Shown: positions 1 through 8,109, counted from the first letter of the stretch. The stretch: DNA of 64,000 nucleotides from Streptomyces sp. M41(2017) (GCF_002078175.1 NZ_MWFK01000001.1:558001-622000); one strand, 5' to 3'. Notes: generated by a model from the sequence alone, not told the origin. Program-made: numbers and translations.

Positions 1-125
1 TCCACCGTCGGACGACCGGCGCGCTTCGGCCACATCGGCCCCGCGCCATGGCGCCCGTCCCGCGCGTCACGGGATACTCGGCGCCGTCCGGCTGCACCCC
101 CACGCGACGGAAGGCCCGAACTCCC

Positions 126-1424
126 TTGAATCGTCTCCGCGTTCGCATCGGGGTCCTCGGGCTCGCACTGCTGGCGGGGTTCGCCGCACCGCCCGCCGCC
201 TCGGCCCTTCCGGCCGCGCCCACCGCCACCGCCACCGGGGTTCCCACGGCCGAGGAGCGACGGCTCGACCGGGCGGCACCGCAGGAGATCCTGCGGCGCT
301 CCGGATTCGACACGGTGGCACCGGAGTTCGCGCGGGCGCTGGCGCGGGCCGGGTCGTACGCGCAGGCCGAGCGGATCGTCCGGCGGCAGGGTGCGCGCCT
401 GTGGCAGCGGGCGGTCGACCGGGTCCAGGGGCGGGGCCCCGCGGGCGGCGACCTGAGCCGGGACGACGACCGGCCGCTGTACTGGGCCCGGCTCGGCATG
501 ACCCTCGAAGTCCGGCGGTGGCAGCCCGCGTTCGGGGTGACCGACGCCCGCCGCGGCCGTCTGCTCGACGCCCTGGAGCGGGGTTCACGCGGTCAGGACG
601 CCGTACGCTATCCGCCGCGCGACCGGGCGAAGCGGATCCTCGTCACCGGGTTCGACCCGTTCACCCTGGACCGGGACGTCCGGATCTCCAACCCCTCCGG
701 AGCGACCGCTCTCGCCCTCGACGGCACGACGATCCGGACGGCGGAAGGTCCCGCGCGGGTGGAGGCCGTCGTCTTCCCCGTCCGCTGGCGGGACTTCGCC
801 GAGGGCGCGGTGGAGCGCGCCCTCGGTCCGTACCTTCCGCACGTGGACCTGTTCACGACCGTCAGCCAGGGCCGCGTCGGCCGGTTCGACGTGGAGCGCA
901 CCAACGGAGCCTGGCGGGGCGGCTTCCCGGACAACGAGAACGTCTCCAGCACCGGGACCGTGCCGGTGGCCGACCCGGCCGCGCAGCCCCAGTGGACGTC
1001 GACGACCCTCCCGTACGCGCGGATCGTCGCCGCGCCGACGGGGCGCTTCCCGGTCTACGACCACACCGCGGTGACCGAGATCCCCGCCGGGGGCGCCGAT
1101 CCGGTCGTCCGGGACGACGGACCGACCCCGGGATCACAGGCCCGCTCGGGCGGCGGCGGGGACTACCTGTCCAACGAGATCGCCTACCGGGCGACCCTGC
1201 TGCGCGACCGTCTCGGCCTGGGCGCGAGCCTGCCGGGCGGCCATGTCCACACGCCCGTGCTGGAGTTCGGGCCGGGGAACACGGATCCGGCGAGCGGGGC
1301 GGTGACGGACCCCGCGTTCGTGCGCAACCGCCTCGACATCGTCGCCCAGGTGCGCGCGATCCTGACGGTGGCCGCGGGTTCCGGGACACCCGCCGTCGGC
1401 GCGGCGCGGCGGTCGCTCGGCTGA
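126..1424 (+). CDS. Secreted C15 (pyroglutamyl-peptidase-like) protein with Cys-to-Ser change
   Basis: The middle of the protein matches the pyrrolidone-carboxylate peptidase fold: a first strand ILVTGFDPF followed by SNPSG, then an acidic motif DVERTN where the family keeps its catalytic Glu (codon 894-896), and a late GGHVHTPVL carrying the catalytic-type His. Where the family has its nucleophile Cys (YVCN-type motif), this protein reads DYLSN, so the residue is Ser (codon 1170-1172). The family is normally about 215 residues and cytoplasmic. This one is 432 residues and has an N-terminal export signal (basic n-region, GVLGLALLAG core, ASA cleavage motif) plus an extra N-terminal region of about 170 residues. 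I prefer the TTG start at 126, because it sits about 10 nt after GGAAGG and puts the signal peptide at the terminus; an ATG at 48 is in frame. Whether it still cleaves pyroglutamate is unknown. Confidence 0.75.
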   Translation: MNRLRVRIGVLGLALLAGFAAPPAASALPAAPTATATGVPTAEERRLDRAAPQEILRRSGFDTVAPEFARALARAGSYAQAERIVRRQGARLWQRAVDRVQGRGPAGGDLSRDDDRPLYWARLGMTLEVRRWQPAFGVTDARRGRLLDALERGSRGQDAVRYPPRDRAKRILVTGFDPFTLDRDVRISNPSGATALALDGTTIRTAEGPARVEAVVFPVRWRDFAEGAVERALGPYLPHVDLFTTVSQGRVGRFDVERTNGAWRGGFPDNENVSSTGTVPVADPAAQPQWTSTTLPYARIVAAPTGRFPVYDHTAVTEIPAGGADPVVRDDGPTPGSQARSGGGGDYLSNEIAYRATLLRDRLGLGASLPGGHVHTPVLEFGPGNTDPASGAVTDPAFVRNRLDIVAQVRAILTVAAGSGTPAVGAARRSLG

Positions 1425-1447
1425 ACCGGACGGGCCGGGGCCCCCGG

Positions 1448-2260
1448 TCACGGGGTGACGGTCTCCTCCGCCGCGGCCGCCGCGGAGACCTCGGCGTCGC
1501 TCGCGCCCTCGCCCGTCTCCTCGCCGAGCAGGTCCCGGGCCATCAGGGTGGCGCCCGCGACGGCCCCCGGCATCAGGAACACCGCGACGAACGGCACGAC
1601 GAACGCCAGGGCCAGCGGTGTGCCGAAGCCCCAGACCAGCGTCTTGCGGGAGCGGAGCAGGGTGAGACGGGCGCGCAGATCGACCCGGCGGCGCTGGAGG
1701 GCGACGGCGACGAGTTCCTCGGTGAGGAAGAAGCCGGTGACGAAGAAACCGAGCACCGGGACGGCGGTCTGGCCGACGAAGGGCACGAAGCCGAGCGCGA
1801 AGAGCAGCACGCCCCAGACGGCGGCCCGCACCACGATCCGGAGACTGTCGCGGCCGGAGATCCACAGTTCCCGCCAGAGCGGCAGCCCCGACTCGGGGGC
1901 CGTGCCGTCCGGGGAGACGTCACGGTCGACCTTCTCCGAGAGGTTCTCGTAGAAGGGCTGGCCTATCAGCAGGGTGACGGCGGTGAAGGTGACGACGGCC
2001 AGGAGCAGCGCGAGGGCGAACAGCACGGCGGTGAGGAAGCCGCGGAAGAGGCCGGACCAGGGGCTGGTCCAGTGGTCGGCGAACGGGGTGGACCAGGTGA
2101 CGAGGTCCTCGCCGTACATGCCGAGCCCGACCAGCGCCCCCGCGTACAGCACGAGTGTGATGAGCCCGGGCAGCAGGCCGAACCCGTACTGCTTGCCGTG
2201 CCGGACCACCCATCGCTGGCCCCGCAACAGATGACCGAAACCCACCCCGAGATCGCGCAT
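1448..2260 (-). CDS. EI24-domain integral membrane protein
   Basis: 270 residues with several hydrophobic segments (LLPGLITLVLYAGALVGLG near 28-48, LTAVLFALALLLAVVTFTAVTLLIG near 76-100, AAVWGVLLFALGFVPFVG near 146-165, a segment near 170-180 and a long one near 215-235) and the GQPFYENLSEKVD signature of the EI24/CysZ-like family. The family contains CysZ sulfate transporters, but actinobacterial members are mostly uncharacterised, so I do not assign a substrate. The C-terminal 30 residues are acidic and Ala-rich, probably a cytoplasmic tail. No Shine-Dalgarno is visible; a TAGGGT box ends 7 nt before the ATG, suggesting a leaderless mRNA. It is transcribed alone, convergent with the C15-like gene. 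Confidence 0.8.
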   Translation of the reverse strand: MRDLGVGFGHLLRGQRWVVRHGKQYGFGLLPGLITLVLYAGALVGLGMYGEDLVTWSTPFADHWTSPWSGLFRGFLTAVLFALALLLAVVTFTAVTLLIGQPFYENLSEKVDRDVSPDGTAPESGLPLWRELWISGRDSLRIVVRAAVWGVLLFALGFVPFVGQTAVPVLGFFVTGFFLTEELVAVALQRRRVDLRARLTLLRSRKTLVWGFGTPLALAFVVPFVAVFLMPGAVAGATLMARDLLGEETGEGASDAEVSAAAAAEETVTP

Positions 2261-2267
2261 GGGGGGA

Positions 2268-2273
2268 ACCCTA
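2268..2273 (-). promoter_or_regulatory. -10 box (TAGGGT) of a probable leaderless promoter
   Basis: TAGGGT on the minus strand ends 7 nt before the ATG of the EI24 gene. This matches the Streptomyces -10 consensus TAGRRT and would place the transcript start at the initiation codon. No purine-rich ribosome-binding site precedes the ATG. No good -35 hexamer is visible. Confidence 0.4.
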
Positions 2274-2342
2274 TCGGGGTGCCGCGCGGGACATCACGGG
2301 GCGGTGGCGACCGGATTGCGCCGGGCGCGGCACCGGATCCGT

Positions 2343-2403
2343 CGTCGCGCACGGCGAAGGCCGCGCCCCGCGTCCCGGGGTGCGGCCTCCGTGGCGTGCG
2401 ACG
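2343..2403 (-). terminator. Large stem-loop downstream of ohr
   Basis: An inner 12-bp stem (2358-2369 with 2377-2388, one G-U pair) is nested in an outer interrupted stem (2343-2354 with 2389-2403). It begins 8 bp after the ohr stop codon. There is no U-tract, as is common for Streptomyces terminators. Confidence 0.65.
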
Positions 2404-2410
2404 GGCGCCG

Positions 2411-2830
2411 TCAGGCGAGCGTCACGGTGATGTTGCCGCGCGTCGCCTTCGAGTACGGGCAGACCTGGTGGGCCTTCTCCAGGAGCGCGCGGGCGGTGCC
2501 GGCGTCGACGTTCGGGATCGCGGCGGAGATCTCCACGATGATCCCGAAACCGTCGTCGTTCTTGCCGATGCCGACCTTCGCGGTGACGGTCGAGCCGGTG
2601 ATGTCGGCGTTCTCCTGCCGGGCCACGACACCGAGGGCGCCCTGGAAGCAGGCGCTGTACCCGGCGGCGAAGAGCTGCTCCGGGTTGGTGCCGGCGCCGC
2701 TGCCGCCCATCTCCTTCGGCGGGTTGACGACGACGTCGAGCTTGCCGTCGTCGGTGGCGACGCGGCCGTCCCGCCCGTTCTCGGCGGTGGCGACTGCGGT
2801 GTACAGGACCTCGGACTGCTGGATGGACAT
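2411..2830 (-). CDS. ohr: Organic hydroperoxide resistance protein Ohr
   Basis: 139 residues, the usual Ohr length. Ohr is a thiol peroxidase of the OsmC/Ohr family that reduces organic and fatty-acid hydroperoxides using lipoylated partners. The two family cysteines are present, one in GYSACFQGAL and one in HQVCPYSK, together with NPEQLFAAGYSACF. The ATG at 2830 follows a strong AAGGAGGAG ribosome-binding site. The gene is monocistronic; the nearby MarR-type gene beyond the oxidoreductase lacks the N-terminal sensing Cys of OhrR, so no cognate regulator is evident here. A short inverted repeat (2881-2895) in the promoter region could be a regulator site. Confidence 0.93.
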   Translation of the reverse strand: MSIQQSEVLYTAVATAENGRDGRVATDDGKLDVVVNPPKEMGGSGAGTNPEQLFAAGYSACFQGALGVVARQENADITGSTVTAKVGIGKNDDGFGIIVEISAAIPNVDAGTARALLEKAHQVCPYSKATRGNITVTLA

Positions 2831-2880
2831 ACGGTGCGCTCCTCCTTGGCCGGTCGCGACTCGCGCCCACGATCGCGACG

Positions 2881-2895
2881 ACTTCGGAAAGAAGT
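2881..2895. promoter_or_regulatory. Short inverted repeat upstream of ohr
   Basis: ACTTC-N5-GAAGT lies about 50 bp upstream of the ohr start, in the only stretch of the intergenic region with lower GC. It may be an operator. It does not resemble the TACAATT-type OhrR box. Confidence 0.25.
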
Positions 2896-2924
2896 TATCG
2901 CATGTCGGAAGTTCAGCGACAGGC

Positions 2925-2957
2925 CCGCCCCCGGTCGCCGAGGGCGGCCGGGGGCGG
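2925..2957 (-). terminator. 10-bp GC stem-loop downstream of the oxidoreductase
   Basis: CCGCCCCCGG (2925-2934) pairs perfectly with CCGGGGGCGG (2948-2957). It lies 43 bp after the stop of the minus-strand oxidoreductase gene and upstream of ohr, so it probably separates the two transcripts. Confidence 0.6.
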
Positions 2958-3000
2958 TGGACCCTTCGCGTCCGAGCAGGTCGGCGCGGGTCGGGGCAGG

Positions 3001-4023
3001 TCAGAGCTTGACGATCATCTTTCCGGTGTTGTCGCCGCGCAGGACGCCGAAGAAGGCCTCCAGGTTGTTCTCGATGCCCTCGACGACCGTCTCGTTGTAC
3101 TTCAGCTCGCCGGAGCGGACCCAGCCGCCGACCTCCTGGACGAACTCCTGCTGGAGGTCGTAGTGGTCGCCGACGAGGAAGCCCTGGATGCGGCCGCGGG
3201 TCTGGATCAGGCGGGCCAGGTTCTTCGGGCCGGGGACGGCCTCGGTGCTGTTGTAGACGGAGATCATGCCGCAGATCGCGATGCGGCCGTCCCGGTTGAG
3301 GGAGCCGATCGCCGCCTCCAGGTGGTCGCCGCCCACGTTGTCGAAGTAGACGTCGATCCCGTCGGGTGCGGCCTCGCGGAGCTGCTGGGAGACCGGGCCG
3401 TTCTTGTAGTTGAAGGCCGCGTCGAAGCCGTACTCCTCGACCAGGAGCTTGACCTTCTCGTCGGAGCCGGCGGAGCCGATGACACGCGAGGCGCCCTTCA
3501 GCCGGGCGATCTGGCCGACCTGGCTGCCGACCGCGCCGGCCGCGCCGGACACGAAGACCGCGTCGCCCTCCTTGAAGTCGGCGACGCGCAGCAGCCCCGC
3601 GTAGGAGGTGAGGCCGGTCATGCCGAGGACGCCGAGGTACGTGGAGAGCGGCGCGGCGTCGGGGTCGACCTTGACGGCCTGCTTGGCGTCCACGACCGCG
3701 TACTCGCGCCAGCCGAGGAAGTGCAGGACGTGGTCGCCCACGGCGATGCCCTCCGCGTTCGAGGCGACGACCTCGCCGACCGCGCCGCCCTGCATGGTCT
3801 TCCCCAGCTCGAAGGGCGCGACGTAGGACTTGGCGGCGCTCATGCGGCCGCGCATGTACGGGTCGACGGACGCATAGGCGTTGCGCACCAGGACCTGGCC
3901 CGGTCCCGGCTGCCGCACCTCGGCCTCGACCAGGGCGAAGTCCTCGGGCTTGGGCCAGCCGACCGGACGGCTGACCAGCTGCCATTCACGGTTGACGGCG
4001 GGGAGCTGGGGGGTCTCGGACAT
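3001..4023 (-). CDS. NADP-dependent MDR oxidoreductase (curcumin/prostaglandin reductase type)
   Basis: 340 residues, matching the zinc-independent medium-chain dehydrogenase/reductase group of leukotriene-B4 dehydrogenase, NADPH-dependent curcumin reductase and quinone reductases. Visible marks are YASVDPYMRGRM near the N-terminus, the nucleotide-binding segment VSGAAGAVGSQVGQIARLKG in the middle and DVYFDNVGGDHLEAA. The structural zinc cysteines of true alcohol dehydrogenases are absent. It probably reduces the C=C bond of alpha,beta-unsaturated ketones, although the natural substrate is unknown. It is divergent from a MarR-type regulator with 142 bp between them, the usual arrangement for a small-molecule-inducible detoxification enzyme. 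Confidence 0.88.
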   Translation of the reverse strand: MSETPQLPAVNREWQLVSRPVGWPKPEDFALVEAEVRQPGPGQVLVRNAYASVDPYMRGRMSAAKSYVAPFELGKTMQGGAVGEVVASNAEGIAVGDHVLHFLGWREYAVVDAKQAVKVDPDAAPLSTYLGVLGMTGLTSYAGLLRVADFKEGDAVFVSGAAGAVGSQVGQIARLKGASRVIGSAGSDEKVKLLVEEYGFDAAFNYKNGPVSQQLREAAPDGIDVYFDNVGGDHLEAAIGSLNRDGRIAICGMISVYNSTEAVPGPKNLARLIQTRGRIQGFLVGDHYDLQQEFVQEVGGWVRSGELKYNETVVEGIENNLEAFFGVLRGDNTGKMIVKL

Positions 4024-4097
4024 GAGGGTGCGCCTTTCACGGTGACGGGCGAGCGGCTCTGGCGGTTCAGGGGTGGTTCGTCCACGGCAACAAGTAC

Positions 4098-4134
4098 TTC
4101 ATTACCTGAAACAACCATGCGCCTGAATATTTCA
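4098..4134. promoter_or_regulatory. Candidate MarR operators in the divergent promoter region
   Basis: The AT-rich centre of the divergent intergenic region holds two small inverted repeats: TTCA-N5-TGAA (4098-4110) and TGAA-TAT-TTCA (4124-4134). A minus-strand TTGACA (4143-4138) just beyond could be the -35 of the oxidoreductase promoter, although no convincing -10 follows. MarR proteins bind palindromes of this size, so the assignment is by position and symmetry only. Confidence 0.35.
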
Positions 4135-4165
4135 TGATGTCAAGTAACGGGGTACGCTCGGAGGC

Positions 4166-4615
4166 ATGGCCACCCAGAAGAGACCCCGGATCGACCCCTT
4201 GACCATGGAGGTCGTCGAGCTGATCGGCACGGTCGTGGCCCGCTACCACGACGAGTACGAGGACGCCGCGGCCGAGCACGCCCTGACCGGCGCGCAGGCG
4301 CGGCTGCTGAGTCTGCTCTCGCTGGAGCCCCTGCCCATGCGCCGCCTGGCCCAGAAGCTGCGGTGCGAGCCGTCGAACGTCACGGGGATCGTGGACCGGC
4401 TGGAGGCGCGGGGCCTGGTGGAGCGGCGCCCCGACCCGGCGGACCGCCGGGTGAAACTGGCCGCCGCGACGGCCGAGGGGCGCACGGTGGCCGGGGGCCT
4501 GCGCGACTCCCTGAAGTTCGCGCGCGAACCCCTGGCCGGCCTGTCGGAGCAGGAGCGGCTGACCCTGCGCGACCTGCTCTCCAGGATGCTGGAGCCGGAC
4601 GGCACCGCGCTCTGA
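4166..4615 (+). CDS. MarR-family transcriptional regulator
   Basis: 149 residues with a winged helix-turn-helix: LEPLPMRRLAQKL, then the recognition helix CEPSNVTGIVDRLEARGLVERR, then the wing DPADRRVKLAA. N- and C-terminal helices form the usual dimerisation regions. The ATG is preceded by CGGAGG at 6 nt. It faces the MDR oxidoreductase and is its likely repressor. There is no N-terminal redox Cys as in OhrR; the single Cys lies at the start of the recognition helix. Confidence 0.88.
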   Translation: MATQKRPRIDPLTMEVVELIGTVVARYHDEYEDAAAEHALTGAQARLLSLLSLEPLPMRRLAQKLRCEPSNVTGIVDRLEARGLVERRPDPADRRVKLAAATAEGRTVAGGLRDSLKFAREPLAGLSEQERLTLRDLLSRMLEPDGTAL

Positions 4616-4627
4616 CCGTCCCGCACG

Positions 4628-4651
4628 CGGGTCCGGGAGCTCCGGGACCCG
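4628..4651 (+). terminator. Stem-loop after the marR-type gene
   Basis: CGGGTCC (4628-4634) pairs with GGACCCG (4645-4651) around a loop that itself contains GGAGCTCC. It begins 12 bp after the stop codon, between two convergent genes. Confidence 0.5.
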
Positions 4652-4701
4652 TTCCCCGGAGTCCCGCTCTCCGCGGTCCGGGACGATCCGGACGCCAGAT
4701 C

Positions 4702-5583
4702 CTAGGCGCACCACCACAGGAAGCGGCTGCATGTCTCCGAGGGAGCCGGGTTCGGCGGCGGGGCCGAGGTCGTCGGGGCGGTCGTGGCGGGGGGCGAGGT
4801 CCGGGAGGCCGAGGGGGCGGGCGCCGTCTTCGAGGGCCGGTCCGGGAGCGTGCCCGCGGTCGCCGACTGGGCGTCCTTGGTGCCTTTCGCGCTCGTCGCG
4901 GACGCGGACGCGGTGGGTGAACCGGAGGCCGAGGGCGAGGCCGAGGCGTCGGGTGTCCGTCCGGCCGAGGCGTCACCGGGGCCCGGCGTGCCGCCCTTCG
5001 TCTGCGCGGCGTCCTTCGCCTCGGCCGCCGAGCCGTCGGGCGACTCACCGCCGGCCGCCGCCGGGCCGGGGCCCAACCCGGGCGCGTCGACGCCGAGTTC
5101 GGCGAGACTCAGGCCGCCAGCGGCGAGGACGAAGCCGGCCACGACGAACACGGTGCGGCGGCGGCGCCTGCGATGCGCGGCGGCCTTGCGGTCACGGCGG
5201 CTGGTACCGCCCTCCGCGTCCGGCCCCTCCGGCTCGCCCGGACCGACCGGATGCCCCGGATCACGCGAACTCCCGTCGCCGTGAGCGGAGTCGGCACCGC
5301 GGGAGACGCCGTCGTCGTATGTGGTGCCGTCCTCGTGTGCGGTGCCGTCCCCGTAGAGGGTGCCGTCGTACGCGGTGCCGTCGTCGTGGACGGCTCCCTG
5401 GTCGTACGCGACCCCTCCGTCGTAGACGGCACCGTAGACCGGGTCGGCGTCCCGCTCCCGCGCGCCGGGCCGTTCGGCGGAGACCCGGGGTGCTTCGGCG
5501 CGGAGGCCCTCGACCGGGGTGCCGCACCCGGGGCAGGCAAGGGCGCCGTTGAGGTGCCGTCGGCACGCGTGGCAGTAGTCCAT
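4702..5583 (-). CDS. SCO2400-family zinc-ribbon, single-pass membrane protein
   Basis: 293 residues. The N-terminus holds a CHAC...CPGC zinc-ribbon pattern (residues 4-21), as in the Streptomyces SCO2400 family. Residues about 45-100 are a low-complexity run of Asp-Gly-Thr-Tyr units encoded by degenerate DNA repeats. Next come a basic segment (RRDRK...HRRRRRR), one hydrophobic segment near 145-162, and a long Ser/Ala/Pro/Thr-rich tail ending with two cysteines (ETCSRFLWWCA). The likely topology is a cytoplasmic N-terminus with a secreted, wall-spanning tail. Function is unknown. The ATG has no ribosome-binding site, so the mRNA may be leaderless. Confidence 0.7.
   Translation of the reverse strand: MDYCHACRRHLNGALACPGCGTPVEGLRAEAPRVSAERPGARERDADPVYGAVYDGGVAYDQGAVHDDGTAYDGTLYGDGTAHEDGTTYDDGVSRGADSAHGDGSSRDPGHPVGPGEPEGPDAEGGTSRRDRKAAAHRRRRRRTVFVVAGFVLAAGGLSLAELGVDAPGLGPGPAAAGGESPDGSAAEAKDAAQTKGGTPGPGDASAGRTPDASASPSASGSPTASASATSAKGTKDAQSATAGTLPDRPSKTAPAPSASRTSPPATTAPTTSAPPPNPAPSETCSRFLWWCA
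5295..5445. repeat. Degenerate in-gene tandem repeat encoding Asp-Gly-Thr units
   Basis: About six imperfect units built on GTGCCGTC plus a short variable stretch encode (on the minus strand) a run of acidic Asp-Gly-Thr-Ala/Leu-Tyr peptides. The length of this tract probably varies between strains. Confidence 0.55.
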
Positions 5584-5805
5584 GACGCGGGAAGACTAAG
5601 TTCGCCCTCGGTAACGTTCCTAGGCGCGCCTGTGAAAGTTCTGTGCGGAACCCGGAGTTCCGGCATGGCGGTACGCGACACCCCCGGCCATTTCCCTCCA
5701 TCCGCACCACCGGCGCCGCCCGCGCGAGGCCTCCCCCGATGCGCGGTCCCGCCGCACGACACTGTCCCGCGCGAGGCCCGCCGAAACCGTTCTCTGCGCG
5801 AACCA

Positions 5806-5835
5806 TTGACACCCCCCGGGCCGCGTCTCTACTGT
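5806..5835 (+). promoter_or_regulatory. Vegetative promoter of the dehydratase operon
   Basis: TTGACA (5806-5811), an 18-bp spacer and TACTGT (5830-5835) give a near-consensus RpoD/HrdB promoter. Transcription would begin near 5842, immediately before the IclR-type operator, a geometry suited to repression. Confidence 0.65.
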
Positions 5836-5844
5836 CACGCCAGC

Positions 5845-5873
5845 ATTTCGAACGTGTGACGAAATTTCGAACA
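5845..5873 (+). promoter_or_regulatory. Tandem IclR-type operator of the dehydratase operon
   Basis: Two exact copies of ATTTCGAAC (5845-5853 and 5864-5872) are spaced 19 bp apart, about two helical turns. The second is part of CGAAATTTCGAAC with the palindromic core GAAATTTC. The same 13-mer, with at most one mismatch, recurs at 8149-8161 and, inverted, at 23371-23383 just upstream of the iclR-type gene. Confidence 0.65.
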
Positions 5874-5896
5874 GAGAAGCACAGGGGGCAACTGCC

Positions 5897-7054
5897 GTGC
5901 GCATCACGGGAATCACCACACACGTGGTCGGGACACCCTGGCGGAACCTGACCTACGTCCAGGTGCACACCGACGAGGGCATCACCGGAGTCGGCGAGAC
6001 CCGGATGCTGGGCCACACCGACGCGCTGATCGGCTACCTGCACGAGGCCCGGACCAACCACATTCTCGGCTCGGACCCGTTCGCTGTCGAGGACCTGGTC
6101 CGCCGGATGAAGTACGGCGACTACGGTCGCGCCGGCGAGATCGTGATGTCCGGTATCGCCGTCATCGAGATGGCCTGCTGGGACATCAGGGGCAAGGCGC
6201 TCGGGGTGCCCGTCTGGCAGCTCCTCGGCGGCAAGGTGACCGACCGGGTCAAGGCGTACGCGAACGGCTGGTACACCACCGAGCGGACCCCGGAGGCCTA
6301 TCACAAGGCCGCCCAGGAGGTCGTCGCGCGCGGTTACCGGGCCCTGAAGATCGACCCGTTCGGCACCGGCCACTTCGAGCTGGACCACGAGGCCACGCTC
6401 TACTCGGTGTCGCTCATCGAGGCGGTGCGCGACGCGATCGGCCCGGAGACCGAGCTGATGCTGGAGATGCACGGCCGGTTCTCCCCGTCGACCGCGGTCA
6501 GGCTGGCCCGCGAGCTCGCGCCGTTCCAGCCCGCGTGGCTGGAGGAGCCGGTGCCGCCGGAGAACCTCAAGGCACTGGAGAAGGTGGCCGCCAAGGTCGA
6601 CATCCCGGTCGCCACCGGCGAACGGATCCACGACCGGATCGAGTTCCGCGAACTCTTCGAGAGCCAGGCCGTCGACATCATCCAGCCGGACGTCGGCCAC
6701 ATCGGCGGCATCTGGGAGACCCGCAAGCTCGCCGCCACCGCCGAGGCCCACTACGTGCTGGTCGCGCCGCACAACGTCGGCGGTCCGGTCCTGACCGCGG
6801 CCTCCCTCCAAGTCGGTTTCAGCACACCGAACTTCAAGATCCTGGAGCACTTCAACGACTTCGCGGACGCGGAGATCAAGAAGGTCGTGAAGGGCGCCCC
6901 GCAGGTCGTGGACGGCTACTTCGAGCTGTCCCACGAACCCGGTCTGGGCGTCGAGCTGGACGTCGACGCGGCGGCCGAGTTCCCCCAGCAGCAGGCCCGG
7001 TTCGACCTCTGGGCGGACGGCTGGGAGCAGCGCAGGCCCAAGGGGAACGCGTGA
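5897..7054 (+). CDS. Enolase-superfamily sugar-acid dehydratase (mandelate racemase/MLE type)
   Basis: 385 residues with the N-terminal capping domain and C-terminal barrel of the enolase superfamily. Visible active-site motifs are ALKIDPFG (Lys151), LEMHGR (metal-side Glu190 plus His192), LEEP, TGER, QPDVGHIGG and APHN (His292). His in the HGR motif and the later APH resemble galactonate/mannonate-type acid-sugar dehydratases more than true mandelate racemases, so dehydration of an aldonate such as galactonate is the best guess. The GTG start at 5897 follows AGGGGG. Its stop overlaps the GTG of the next dehydrogenase (GTGA), so the two are translationally coupled. Confidence 0.87.
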   Translation: MRITGITTHVVGTPWRNLTYVQVHTDEGITGVGETRMLGHTDALIGYLHEARTNHILGSDPFAVEDLVRRMKYGDYGRAGEIVMSGIAVIEMACWDIRGKALGVPVWQLLGGKVTDRVKAYANGWYTTERTPEAYHKAAQEVVARGYRALKIDPFGTGHFELDHEATLYSVSLIEAVRDAIGPETELMLEMHGRFSPSTAVRLARELAPFQPAWLEEPVPPENLKALEKVAAKVDIPVATGERIHDRIEFRELFESQAVDIIQPDVGHIGGIWETRKLAATAEAHYVLVAPHNVGGPVLTAASLQVGFSTPNFKILEHFNDFADAEIKKVVKGAPQVVDGYFELSHEPGLGVELDVDAAAEFPQQQARFDLWADGWEQRRPKGNA

Positions 7055-8055
7055 GGACCGCGGTCGTCGTCGACGGGCCGGGCGAGCACCGGCTGGTCCC
7101 GCACGAGCCGGTGCGGCCCGCGGCGGGCGAGGCGCTCGTGCGGGTGCACGCGGTCGGCATCTGCGGCAGCGACCGCGAGGTCTACCAGGGCAACCGGCCC
7201 GAAGGATACGTGCGGTACCCCCTCACTCCCGGGCACGAGTGGTCCGGGACCGTGGAGGACGTCGGAGCCGGTGTCCCCGCGACGCTCACCGGCCGCAAGG
7301 TCGTCGGCGAGGGCTTCCGCAACTGCCAGGTCTGCGACCGCTGCCACGCGGGCGAGACGACCCTGTGCACGGCGGGGTACGAGGAGACCGGCTTCACCGT
7401 TCCCGGCGCGATGGCGGCCACGCTGACGCTCCCGGCACGGCTGCTCCACGTACTGCCCGACGCCGCCGACCTGACCGCCGCCGCCCTGCTGGAGCCGGCC
7501 GCCTGCATCGCGGCCGCCGCCCTCAAGGCGAACGCGCTGCCCGGTGAGCGGGTGGCCGTGGTGGGCACCGGAACGCTCGGGATGTTCGCGGTGCAGTTCC
7601 TCCGGGCCGGCTCCCCCGCCGAGCTGCTCGTGGTGGGCACCCGCCCCGACCGGGCCGCGCTGGCCAAGGAGTTCGGCGCCACCGGTTTCCGTACCCGAGA
7701 CGAGGAACTCCCCGGCGGCTTCGACGTCGTCGTGGAGACCGCCGGATCGGCGTCCGCCGCGCGCACCGCCGCCTCCCTGCTGCGGCGCGGCGGACGCCTG
7801 GTCCTCACGGGGATCCCGGCGCCGGGCGCGGAGGGGCTCGACCCGACCGACCTGGTCGTACGGCAGCTGGAGGTGCACACCGTGTTCGGGGCACCGCCGG
7901 ACGCCTGGGCGCACACGGTCCGGGTGTTCGGCGCCGGACTGCTGAACCCGACGCCCCTGGTGACGCACGAGCTGCCGCTCGCCGCGTTCGCGGAGGCGAT
8001 CGAGCTGGTGGGGTCCGGTGACCCCGAGGTCGGCAAGGTCCTGCTGAAACCGTGA
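7051..8055 (+). CDS. Zinc-binding alcohol/sugar dehydrogenase
   Basis: 334 residues of the zinc-dependent MDR family. The catalytic zinc site is visible as GICGSD and PGHEWSG, the structural zinc lobe as CQVCDRCHAGETTLC, and the NAD(P)-binding motif as VVGTGTLGMFAVQF. Members of this group oxidise polyols, sugars or sugar acids. The GTG at 7051 overlaps the stop of the dehydratase gene, so both act in one route. A reasonable inference is oxidation of a sugar or sugar acid upstream or downstream of the dehydratase step. A very strong stem-loop follows. Confidence 0.87.
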   Translation: MRTAVVVDGPGEHRLVPHEPVRPAAGEALVRVHAVGICGSDREVYQGNRPEGYVRYPLTPGHEWSGTVEDVGAGVPATLTGRKVVGEGFRNCQVCDRCHAGETTLCTAGYEETGFTVPGAMAATLTLPARLLHVLPDAADLTAAALLEPAACIAAAALKANALPGERVAVVGTGTLGMFAVQFLRAGSPAELLVVGTRPDRAALAKEFGATGFRTRDEELPGGFDVVVETAGSASAARTAASLLRRGGRLVLTGIPAPGAEGLDPTDLVVRQLEVHTVFGAPPDAWAHTVRVFGAGLLNPTPLVTHELPLAAFAEAIELVGSGDPEVGKVLLKP

Positions 8056-8066
8056 CCACCCGAGCC

Positions 8067-8109
8067 GTACGCCGGTGCGGGGCTTCCTGACAGTCCCGCG
8101 CCGGCGTAC
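8067..8109 (+). terminator. 16-bp stem-loop terminator of the dehydratase/dehydrogenase operon
   Basis: Arms 8067-8082 and 8094-8109 pair over all 16 positions (14 Watson-Crick, 2 G-U) around an 11-nt loop. It starts 12 bp after the dehydrogenase stop. It separates this transcript from the TIM-barrel/ABC operon. Confidence 0.8.

Larger units (their letters stand above)
5584..5896. other. Divergent intergenic region (313 bp)
   Basis: The left half has no recognisable gene. The right half carries the sugar-acid operon promoter and the IclR-type operators described separately. No RNA gene or riboswitch fold was recognised. Confidence 0.5.

Noticed and set aside
4166..4615. MarR-type gene as OhrR partner of ohr
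   Set aside because: It lacks the N-terminal sensing Cys, and it is divergent from the oxidoreductase rather than adjacent to ohr.
5897..7054. True mandelate racemase
   Set aside because: The active-site pattern (HGR and APH motifs, single Lys near strand 2) suits acid-sugar dehydratases better.
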